DNA from: Terriglobia bacterium
GTDB taxonomy: Bacteria; Acidobacteriota; Terriglobia; UBA7540
Assembly (NCBI GenBank): GCA_030040455.1
Contig: JASHTR010000213.1
Coordinates: 1 to 6,729, forward strand
Length of the DNA: 6,729 nucleotides
Direction: 5' to 3'
In this document: one piece after another, positions 1 to 5,472 of the stretch
Layout of the letters: every line of letters begins with the position of its first letter
Position numbering within the stretch: the stretch's first letter is position 1
Notes under the pieces: model-generated
Told to the model about the DNA's origin: nothing
Database searches by the model: none
What the model saw: only the letters and a program-made list of their open reading frames with translations
Position numbers and translations under genes: made by a program

Positions 1-1
1 G

Positions 2-136
2 GATGAGATTATCGTCTTGCACGAGGGTGAGATCGCCGAGCGCGGCACGCACGATGAGTTGCTCGCCCTTCAGGGGTTTTATACCGAATTGTATAACCAC
101 CAGTTGATTGAAGAGGAGCTGGAAAAGGAAGACTGA
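2..136 (+). CDS. ABC exporter half-transporter, C-terminal end only (5' truncated by window edge)
   Basis: Only the last 44 codons are present, reading [20 protein letters not shown] at the start and ending LEKED before a TGA at 134-136. This is the region just after the H-loop of an ABC nucleotide-binding domain: the D-x-I-x-V-L-x-x-G-x-I-x-E-x-G-T-H-x-E-L string and the following Y-x-x-L-Y tail are standard for MsbA/LmrA-type exporters. No Walker, signature or membrane segment is inside the window, so catalytic competence cannot be judged. The next gene downstream on the same strand is a complete half-transporter, so this is probably the partner subunit of a heterodimeric exporter of the YheI/YheH (BmrC/BmrD) kind. 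The pairing is inference from context; the family assignment is firm. Confidence 0.88.
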   Translation, partial: DEIIVLHEGEIAERGTHDELLALQGFYTELYNHQLIEEELEKED

Positions 137-141
137 AAGAA

Positions 142-246
142 AGTCCGGAGTCCGAAGTCCGGCGTGCGGAGTCCGAAGTCCGGGGTCCGGACGGCCAACT
201 CCGGACTCCGGACTCCGAACTCCGGACTGCGCACTCCAGACTCCGC
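142..246. repeat. Heptamer inverted array, 7 + 1 + 7 units
   Basis: The stretch divides without slippage into 7-bp units. Seven units of the form AGTCCGG/AGTCCGA (142-190) are followed by a central ACGGCCA (191-197) and seven units of the form ACTCCGG (198-246). The right units are the reverse complement of the left unit read in shifted phase (CCGGACT), so the whole forms a long imperfect hairpin. Units 4 of the left arm (CGTGCGG) and 5-7 of the right arm are the most diverged. It lies between two co-directional ABC transporter genes, begins 6 bp after the first stop and ends 11 bp before the second start. As RNA it could form a stable intra-operonic stem-loop; that role is inference. Confidence 0.9.
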
Positions 247-257
247 ACACGAAGCGA

Positions 258-2093
258 ATGCCCGAAACTTTTCACGAAGAGGAAATACTAGGCAAAGCCT
301 ACGACTCGAGGCTGATGCGGCGGCTTCTCCATTACCTGCGGCCTTATCGAGGCGTTGTGGGGCTCGCGCTGATTGCCATCTTTTTTTACGGCGCGCTCCA
401 GGCTGTGCCTCCCTACCTTTTGAAGCTGGAAGTGGACCGCTACCTTGATCCAACCGCCCGGCGGCAGATGCCCCACTTTCTCCAGCACTTTCTCAGCCCC
501 AACCCCCTCACCGGGATTCTCCAGATTGCCCTGGCGCTCCTCCTGCCGTGCATCTTTCTGGCGTTTTTCCTGGAATTTGGGCAGTCCTTTGCGATGCAGT
601 TGGTGGGGCAGAAAGTGATGTACGACCTTCGCAACCAGATTTTTTCCCATCTCCAGCGCCTGCAGCTCAGCTACTACGACCATAACCCGGTGGGCCGCAT
701 GGTGACGCGGGTGACGACGGACGTGGACGTGCTCAACGACCTGTTTGCTTCCGGGGTGGTGGCAATTTTTGGCGACTTTTTCACGCTGCTCAGCATCCTG
801 GTGGTCATGCTCGAGTTGAACTGGAAGCTGGCCTTGCTCACTTTTTCAGTCCTTCCGCTCATCATTCTCACCACGATGGCGTTCCGCAAGGCGGTGCGCG
901 AGTCGTATCGTCGCATCCGGATTGCGATCGCGCGCATTAATGCTTACCTGCAGGAGCACATCACCGGCATGGCAACGCTTCAGCTCTTCAGTCGTGAAGA
1001 GCGCAGCTACGAAGAGTTTGAAGAAATTAACCGGATTCACATGAAAGCCTACAAGGATTCGATTCTGGCTTATGGTCTTTTCTATCCGGCGGTGGAATTT
1101 CTGGGGGTTCTGGCGGTTGCAATTATCATTTATCGCGGCGGTCTCATGAGCCTCCACGGCGCCGTCACGATCGGCACGGCGATGGCCTTCATCCAGTATT
1201 CCCAGCGGTTCTTCCGCCCGATTCAGGACTTGAGTGATAAGTACAATATTTTGCAGTCCGCCATGGCGAGTTCCGAGCGGATTTTCAAGCTGCTCGATAC
1301 ACCCGTCACCATCGCAGAGCCACAAAGTCCGGCGTCCGCCGAAGGGCTGGAAAGCCGCGTGGATTTCCGCGATGTAAGTTTTGCTTATGATGGCGCGCAT
1401 TGGGTCGCGGAGAACGTTTCACTCACCATTGAGCCGGGTGAAACGGTTGCCGTGGTCGGCCACACCGGGGCAGGGAAGACCACGCTCACCAGCCTTCTGC
1501 TGCGCTTCTACGACGTTGGACGAGGGCAAGTGACGCTTGGAGGCGTTGATATCCGGCAGCTTCGACTTCGCGATCTGCGCCGCAATTTTGGGATCGTGCT
1601 TCAGGACCCGTTTTTGTTCTCCGGCACCATCGCCAGCAACATTCGCATGGGCAGCAAATGGATCGCGGACGAGCAGGTGCGCGAAGCGGCGCGGCGCGTG
1701 AACATTCTCGGCTTCATCGAAGAGCTTCCGGGAGGCTTTGACGAGCAGGTGCGCGAGCGCGGGGTGACGCTCTCGACGGGCCAGAAGCAGCTCCTCTCCT
1801 TCGCGCGCGCGCTGGCGCACGATCCCCGGATTCTGATTCTCGACGAGGCCACTTCCAGCGTCGATTCTGAAACAGAAGCGTTGATCCGCGACGCGCTGCG
1901 CGATCTGCTCCGCAACCGCACGGCGCTCGTCATCGCGCATCGCCTTTCCACCATTCAAAACGCCGACCGGATCGTGGTGATGCACAAGGGCCGCGTCCGC
2001 GAAAGCGGCACGCACCGCGAGCTGATGGAAAAGCGGGGGATCTACTACAAGCTTTACCAGCTTCAATATAAAGCGCAGGAACTGCCGGTCTGA
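258..2093 (+). CDS. ABC exporter half-transporter (type IV ABC, TMD-NBD), ATP-binding/permease protein
   Basis: A 611-aa membrane exporter subunit that couples ATP hydrolysis to outward transport of an unknown substrate (drug, lipid or peptide). The transmembrane domain spans roughly residues 33-330, with hydrophobic helices near 33-54, 85-110, 165-210 (pair) and 280-330 (pair). The nucleotide-binding domain starts near 370. Visible motifs: Walker A GHTGAGKT (401-408, K407), Q-loop Q449, signature LSTGQ (505-509, Thr in place of the usual first Gly), Walker B ILILD with D529 and catalytic-type E530, and H-loop H561. The ATPase site residues contributed by this chain therefore look canonical. 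I chose the ATG at 258; the frame stays open upstream to a TTG at 108, but only by reading the heptamer array, and exporter-like sequence starts at MPETFHEE. No good Shine-Dalgarno precedes 258. The tandem with the upstream half-transporter suggests a heterodimer resembling YheH/BmrD; the substrate is unknown. Confidence 0.93.
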   Translation: MPETFHEEEILGKAYDSRLMRRLLHYLRPYRGVVGLALIAIFFYGALQAVPPYLLKLEVDRYLDPTARRQMPHFLQHFLSPNPLTGILQIALALLLPCIFLAFFLEFGQSFAMQLVGQKVMYDLRNQIFSHLQRLQLSYYDHNPVGRMVTRVTTDVDVLNDLFASGVVAIFGDFFTLLSILVVMLELNWKLALLTFSVLPLIILTTMAFRKAVRESYRRIRIAIARINAYLQEHITGMATLQLFSREERSYEEFEEINRIHMKAYKDSILAYGLFYPAVEFLGVLAVAIIIYRGGLMSLHGAVTIGTAMAFIQYSQRFFRPIQDLSDKYNILQSAMASSERIFKLLDTPVTIAEPQSPASAEGLESRVDFRDVSFAYDGAHWVAENVSLTIEPGETVAVVGHTGAGKTTLTSLLLRFYDVGRGQVTLGGVDIRQLRLRDLRRNFGIVLQDPFLFSGTIASNIRMGSKWIADEQVREAARRVNILGFIEELPGGFDEQVRERGVTLSTGQKQLLSFARALAHDPRILILDEATSSVDSETEALIRDALRDLLRNRTALVIAHRLSTIQNADRIVVMHKGRVRESGTHRELMEKRGIYYKLYQLQYKAQELPV

Positions 2094-2157
2094 ATTCGTA
2101 ATCCTGACTTATGAGCGGATTGACGGCGCCAGGGTTTTGTTGCGGCCAAAGGCGATT

Positions 2158-2886
2158 TCAGGGGGCAGGGACAAGCTGAGTTTGCATGGTGAGGTTCATG
2201 GCGGGAGTCACTTCCTGAAAAATGGCCAGCATCGACTCGACCAAGTCCAGCCCCGAGGAGTTTTGTACTTCTTCTTGCCGCATGGGGTAGTAGAGCTGAA
2301 AGCTCGCCCAGTGGTTCGAAGGGATGCCGGCAATCAGCTTGCGTAGGTTGGCAACGCCGGGCCAGCGGGCGAAGCTCGCAGGATTCTCCCAGGTGCCCAC
2401 GTGTATCCGAAAACCTTCACGCTCCACCAAACGCTTTAACTCGCGCTCCAGGGCACCACGCGGTTGGAGCGCCTTCACAAAGCGACGCCAATCCCAATCG
2501 GAGCCTAACTCGCCCCGGCGAAAAGAGCGCGGTGCTTTCACGTAACCGCGCTCCACCTGCAGGCCGCACTTGAAAAGCTTGTCTTCGGTGTCCACCATCA
2601 GAAAGAGCTTGGAGCACCCAAAGCTTACTTTTGAGGAGAGCGGCTTCGCGTCGCGGTTTGCGCGCGGCAGGTAGCCAATCCACTGCCAATAGACGCCGCG
2701 TCCATAGCGCTCGGTGACGAACGGCTCGCCATAGAGCGCCTCCAGCTCGAGCTTTAGAATGCGCGTGATCCGCGCGTTGTCCTCCAGGTTGCCAACGTGG
2801 ATGCCGCGGCGGAAGTCGAGATACTCCGGACGGAAATCGATGGCTGCCTTAGGTATGGGTAAGCTTCGCTGCGCTTGGGGCGACAT
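2158..2886 (-). CDS. Hypothetical soluble protein, family not recognised
   Basis: A 242-aa protein if started at the ATG at 2886; the frame continues 12 codons further to a TTG at 2922, which would overlap the divergent prenyltransferase gene. I do not recognise the family. It has no signal peptide or membrane segment, is rich in Trp/Tyr/Phe and charged residues, and looks like one compact globular domain. Notable stretches are the DFRPEYLDFRRGIHVGNLED start, a Gly/Tyr-rich YGRGVYWQWIGYLP segment, a KLFLMVDTEDKLFKCGLQVE beta-like segment and a VGTWENPASFARWPGVANL segment near the C-terminus. It ends in LVPAP. The long frame and protein-like composition support a real gene. It is convergent with the ABC exporter (64-bp gap, no obvious terminator) and divergent from the prenyltransferase with only 14 bp between starts. 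No Shine-Dalgarno is evident before the ATG, so the start is uncertain. Confidence 0.75.
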   Translation of the reverse strand: MSPQAQRSLPIPKAAIDFRPEYLDFRRGIHVGNLEDNARITRILKLELEALYGEPFVTERYGRGVYWQWIGYLPRANRDAKPLSSKVSFGCSKLFLMVDTEDKLFKCGLQVERGYVKAPRSFRRGELGSDWDWRRFVKALQPRGALERELKRLVEREGFRIHVGTWENPASFARWPGVANLRKLIAGIPSNHWASFQLYYPMRQEEVQNSSGLDLVESMLAIFQEVTPAMNLTMQTQLVPAP

Positions 2887-2888
2887 GC

Positions 2889-2894
2889 TATAAG
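2889..2894 (+). promoter_or_regulatory. Possible -10 element (TATAAG) close to the prenyltransferase start
   Basis: TATAAG lies 6 bp before the GTG at 2901. A transcript from it would begin at or near the start codon, which would make the mRNA leaderless. No convincing -35 box is visible about 17 bp upstream, and the GTG has only a poor AAGAG-like ribosome site. The placement is suggestive but weak. The 14-bp gap between the divergent starts forces any promoter into one of the two genes or makes the transcripts leaderless. Confidence 0.25.
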
Positions 2895-2900
2895 AGTAAT

Positions 2901-3812
2901 GTGCGAAAGGATGGCCTCGCAACCAGCCTTTGGACCTTTTCCCGCCCTTTTACCCTGATCCCGCCGATGGCCGGCATTTTCTCGGGAGCGCTCATCGGCT
3001 TTGCGGCAACGCGGGCGACTTTCCCGTTCCTGTCGGTCACGCTGGCGATGGGCGCTGCCGCGATCCTGAACGCTGCTTCCAACGGCCTGAACCAGATCTT
3101 CGATCTCGCGAGCGACCGCATCAATAAACCGCATCGACCGCTCGCGTCAGGCCAGATCGCGCGCGGGCAGGCGTGGGCATTTACCTTGATTGCCTATGCG
3201 GCAGCGTTGTTGCTTGCAGCGTCGGTGAACGGGCAAACGTTGGCCCTATACGTTGTGGCGGCCGTTGCCACCATTGCCTATTCGGCCCCGCCGCTGCGGC
3301 TGAAGCAGAGGTTGTGGGCGGCCAATCCCACCATCGCTCTGGCACGCGGCGAATTGCTCAAGGTGGCTGGTTGGGCCACCGTCGCCACGGTCTTCCGCTC
3401 GATTGAGCCGTGGTATATTGGCTTCATTTATTTCGTCTTCCTGCTGGGCGCAACCACAACCAAGGATTTTGCCGACCTCGAAGGCGACCGCGCCTCGGGC
3501 TGCCGGACGCTGCCGGTTCGATACGGCGTCCGAACCAGCGTGCGCCTGATCAGCCCTTTTTTCATTCTCCCTTGGCTGATCCTGGCGGCGGGAGTGCCGC
3601 TGAAGATTTTGAGTGGAAGCGCGCCAGCAATCCTGGTTCTAAGCCTGATCCTGGTGGTCTGGGGGTACTGGGTGATTCGCCTGCTCAACCGCGACCCGCA
3701 CGCGCTCGTCTCCAAAGGGGAAAACCATCCGGGCTGGCAGCAAATGTACTGGATGATGATGGCCGGACACCTGGGGCTGGCCGGAGCGTACTTGATAAGA
3801 TTGAGCCATTGA
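2901..3812 (+). CDS. UbiA-superfamily membrane prenyltransferase
   Basis: A 303-aa polytopic membrane enzyme of the family that transfers a prenyl chain from an isoprenyl diphosphate to an aromatic or other acceptor, releasing pyrophosphate. Both Asp-rich Mg-diphosphate motifs are present. The first is N64-Q-I-F-D68-L-A-S-D72, followed by RINKPHRPLASG. The second is K188-D189-x-x-D192-x-E-G-D196-R197, followed by RTLPVRYG. Hydrophobic helices fill the rest, as expected for the nine-helix fold, and length is normal. The N-Q-x-x-D-x-x-x-D-x-I-N-K-P-x-R-P-L-x-S-G form resembles homogentisate-prenyltransferase and chlorophyll-synthase-like members more than MenA; the acceptor cannot be read from sequence. 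The GTG at 2901 is the only plausible start before the conserved SRPFTLIPP segment. The downstream co-directional gene is a phytol-kinase/DUF92 fusion, so the donor may be a salvaged isoprenoid diphosphate (inference). Confidence 0.9.
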   Translation: MRKDGLATSLWTFSRPFTLIPPMAGIFSGALIGFAATRATFPFLSVTLAMGAAAILNAASNGLNQIFDLASDRINKPHRPLASGQIARGQAWAFTLIAYAAALLLAASVNGQTLALYVVAAVATIAYSAPPLRLKQRLWAANPTIALARGELLKVAGWATVATVFRSIEPWYIGFIYFVFLLGATTTKDFADLEGDRASGCRTLPVRYGVRTSVRLISPFFILPWLILAAGVPLKILSGSAPAILVLSLILVVWGYWVIRLLNRDPHALVSKGENHPGWQQMYWMMMAGHLGLAGAYLIRLSH

Positions 3813-3830
3813 GTGATTTTGCGATTTAGT
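3807..3830. repeat. Octamer array, left arm (CATTGAGT / GATTTTGC / GATTTAGT)
   Basis: Three 8-bp units, CATTGAGT, GATTTTGC and GATTTAGT, start in the last codons of the prenyltransferase gene and run through its TGA. Their reverse complement resembles the five octamers at 3951-3990 (ACTCCATC type), so the two arms bracket the relic gene between them. The arm is degenerate; the match rests on the 8-bp period and the GATTNAGT core. Confidence 0.55.
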
Positions 3831-3854
3831 GAAAGGGAACCTGATGCCAAATCA

Positions 3855-3916
3855 AGCGGAACAACTGAGAAAGCCGAGCAAGCAGCTCGCTCTTCGCATC
3901 GTCAAGTTGTTCCGCT
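3855..3916. repeat. 12-bp perfect inverted repeat inside the four-helix-bundle remnant
   Basis: AGCGGAACAACT at 3855-3866 is perfectly complementary to AGTTGTTCCGCT at 3905-3916. A smaller stem (CGAGC 3875-3879 with GCTCG 3885-3889, loop AAGCA) is nested inside. In the transcript between the prenyltransferase and kinase genes this could form a branched stem just upstream of the ribosome site of the kinase fusion. Function is unknown. Confidence 0.75.
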
Positions 3917-3934
3917 CTCTTCCACGCACTGAAG

Positions 3935-3951
3935 AAGGAAGGGTGAAATGA
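3935..3951 (+). promoter_or_regulatory. Ribosome site and ATGA stop/start overlap for the kinase fusion
   Basis: AAGGAAGGG (3935-3943) lies just before the ATG at 3948; the AAGGA core leaves 8 nt of spacing. The same bases encode the EGR codons of the four-helix-bundle remnant, and that frame's TGA overlaps the ATG as ATGA. The kinase fusion therefore seems to draw its ribosome site and start codon from the relic, with possible translational coupling. Confidence 0.6.
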
Positions 3952-5306
3952 CTCCATCACTCCATCACCCAATCTCCCAACCAACCAATCGCTCGGCGTG
4001 GTCGCCGCGACGGGTTCTACATGTCTCTCTCATCATCCCTGCTTTTTTGCTTTTCTCGATTACTTGGTATGAAACCGCCGGGCTTGCGGCGATCATTTTG
4101 TTGTTTGAGGTCTTTGTCCTGCCCGAAGGTGGGATCCGCCTGGACGCCAGCGCTCCGGATCCCTCAAGCCGCTGGCAAAGCATTGTTTTTTATCCTTCCG
4201 CAATTCTCCTGCTAGCGCTTATTTTCCGTCATCACCTGGGCGTGGTCGCGGCCGCCTGGGCGCTGTTAGCTATAGGCGACGGAGCCGCCGGGGCGGTCGG
4301 CGAGGGTCTTGGGCACCACGCCCTTCCTTTCAATCCCCAAAAGACGTGGGAGGGCTTTGCGGCGTTTATAGTTTTCGGATGTCCGGCCGCCTTCCTCCTG
4401 ATGCTTTGGGTTGTCCCTTCCGAGCCGCGCCTGAAGGCGCTTGCCGTTTGCGCGGCAGCGGCCGTGGCAGGAGCGCTTACCGAAAGCCTGCCCATCCGGC
4501 TGGATGACGACATCACCATTCCCCTCCTTTGCGGTGGATTCATCTTTTGCGCCAGCTTGATGACGCGCGCTTCGCTGGGTGGGAACCTGCCGTACCTTGG
4601 CGTCCGTATGGTTCTGGCTGCAGGAATTAACGCGGCGTTTGCGCTTTCCGCCTGGAAGTTGCGGCAAATCACCCTTTCCGGAGCGGTGGCGGGGTTTCTT
4701 TTAGGCGTGGCCGTCTACATGGGTTTCGGCTACAAAAGCTTCCTCGTTCTTTTCGGTTTTTTTGTGATGGGGTCCATTGCTACCCGCTTGGGATACTCCC
4801 GGAAACTTCAGCGCGGGATCGCTGAAAAGCGGCGAGGCGCGCGGAGCTGGCGCGAGGCCGTTGCCAACATCCTGGCGGCAGCTTTCTTTGCGGTTCTTGC
4901 GATCGCCACGCCTTTCCAGGAGGCGTTCCTGTTGGCCCTGGTTGCGGCGTTGGCGGAGGCAGCAGGAGACACGGTGGCCAGCGAAATTGGGAAGTGGGCT
5001 TCGCCGGAAGCTTATCGGGTTACAACGCTCAAGCGGGTTCCCGCCGGTGAAGACGGAGGCATCTCCCTCGCGGGGACCGCAGCCGGCTTTGGGGCGTCGG
5101 GCCTGTTGGTTGCACTTGCATACGGCCTGGGCCTTTGCAGGGGATGGGGAATACTGGCTGTTTTGCTGGCGTCCTTCGCGGGAAACGTTGCCGATAGCTT
5201 CCTGGGGGCGGTCTTGGAACGCCGAGGACTGGTGATGAACGCCGCCGTTAACTTCCTGGGAACCAGCCTGGCGGGCTCGCTAGCGTTGGCTTGGGCGCTG
5301 CATTGA
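3948..5306 (+). CDS. Fused isoprenoid-alcohol kinase: VTE5/SEC59-like domain plus DUF92 (VTE6-like) domain
   Basis: A 452-aa membrane protein with two domains. Residues about 20-235 match the phytol/dolichol kinase group: RRVLHVS (21-27), GDGAAGAVGEG (from 110), P-Q-K132-T-W-E135-G, and E179-SLPIRLDDDITIPL with D186-D188. Residues about 240-452 match DUF92: GSIATRLGY (275-283), GDTVASEIG (340-348), KRVPAGEDGGIS (through 373), N413-V-A-D-S and N435-F-L-G-T. In plants and cyanobacteria VTE5 phosphorylates phytol, and the DUF92 protein VTE6 phosphorylates phytyl phosphate to the diphosphate. A fusion could do both steps in one membrane protein; the substrate here (phytol, geranylgeraniol, farnesol or a polyprenol) is unknown. 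The ATG at 3948 is the only start before RRVLHV, and residues 2-14 are encoded by the octamer array, so the N-terminus looks repeat-derived. It lies 135 bp after the prenyltransferase gene, same strand. Confidence 0.85.
   Translation: MTPSLHHPISQPTNRSAWSPRRVLHVSLIIPAFLLFSITWYETAGLAAIILLFEVFVLPEGGIRLDASAPDPSSRWQSIVFYPSAILLLALIFRHHLGVVAAAWALLAIGDGAAGAVGEGLGHHALPFNPQKTWEGFAAFIVFGCPAAFLLMLWVVPSEPRLKALAVCAAAAVAGALTESLPIRLDDDITIPLLCGGFIFCASLMTRASLGGNLPYLGVRMVLAAGINAAFALSAWKLRQITLSGAVAGFLLGVAVYMGFGYKSFLVLFGFFVMGSIATRLGYSRKLQRGIAEKRRGARSWREAVANILAAAFFAVLAIATPFQEAFLLALVAALAEAAGDTVASEIGKWASPEAYRVTTLKRVPAGEDGGISLAGTAAGFGASGLLVALAYGLGLCRGWGILAVLLASFAGNVADSFLGAVLERRGLVMNAAVNFLGTSLAGSLALAWALH
3951..3990. 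repeat. Octamer array, right arm (ACTCCATC type)
   Basis: Five consecutive 8-bp units: ACTCCATC, ACTCCATC, ACCCAATC, TCCCAACC and AACCAATC. The first two are identical and the rest drift. The reverse complement (GATGGAGT) resembles the left arm at 3807-3830. The units encode residues 2-14 of the kinase fusion. Confidence 0.75.
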
Positions 5307-5312
5307 AGGCGG

Positions 5313-5472
5313 GAGACGAGAGAGAAGAGACGAGAGAAAAGCAAAACCTGCCGTGATGCGTGGTCCGTGAATCGTGGCTCGAACCACTGACCACGGGCCA
5401 CGAACCACGAGCGCTGCTTGTCTCTTGTCTCTCGTTACTCGTCACTCGCCTCTTGTCTCTCGTCTCTTATCT
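5313..5472. repeat. Nested heptamer inverted array between convergent genes
   Basis: Two heptamer families are nested here. The outer left arm has four 7-bp units of GAGACGA type (5313-5340). The outer right arm has eight units of CTTGTCT/CTCGTCT type (5417-5472), the reverse complement of the left type. Inside is a second family: CGTGATG, CGTGGTC, CGTGAAT and CGTGGCT (5352-5379), then CGAACCA, CTGACCA, CGGGCCA and CGAACCA (5380-5407). The array starts 6 bp after the kinase-fusion stop, and its right arm supplies the last ten codons and stop of the pyrophosphatase gene on the other strand. Confidence 0.88.
5359..5402. terminator. Possible bidirectional terminator hairpin between convergent genes
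   Basis: The inner palindrome folds with arms 5359-5377 and 5384-5402 around the loop CTCGAA; 14 of 19 positions pair. It sits between two converging genes, where a shared terminator is expected, but no clean U-tract follows on either strand. Termination by this hairpin is therefore a guess based on position. Confidence 0.35.

Larger units (their letters stand above)
3844..3951 (+). pseudogene. Truncated four-helix-bundle (TIGR02436 / S23 rRNA-intervening-sequence) protein, N-terminal 35 codons
   Basis: An ATG at 3844, preceded by an AAAGGGA ribosome site, opens a 35-codon frame ending in TGA at 3949-3951. Its residues include EQLRKPSKQLALRIVKLFRS followed by LPRTEEGRVK. This matches the first helix and turn of small four-helix-bundle proteins, typically of the form L-R-x-R-T-K-x-F-A-L-R-I-I-x-L-x-x-x-L-P-x-T-x-E-x-x-V. 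The usual continuation (a G-x-Q-L-L-R-S-G-T-S-V-like segment and three more helices, about 120 aa in all) is absent. The frame stops exactly where the octamer array begins. I call it a remnant, though the peptide is still translatable. The stop overlaps the start of the next gene (ATGA), so its translation could couple to the kinase fusion. Family recognition is from memory of the motif. Confidence 0.65.

Noticed and set aside
142..246. CRISPR array
   Set aside because: Units are 7 bp with no spacers and are mirrored, not directly repeated with unique spacers; no cas genes are present.
108..257. In-frame 50-codon N-terminal extension of the ABC exporter from a TTG at 108
   Set aside because: It is read from the end of the upstream gene and the heptamer array, which is stop-free by composition; family-like sequence starts at the ATG at 258.
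2754..3134. Minus-strand frame of 126 codons across the divergent gene starts
   Set aside because: It overlaps the prenyltransferase and the hypothetical gene in other frames and has low-complexity, Arg-rich sequence without any motif.
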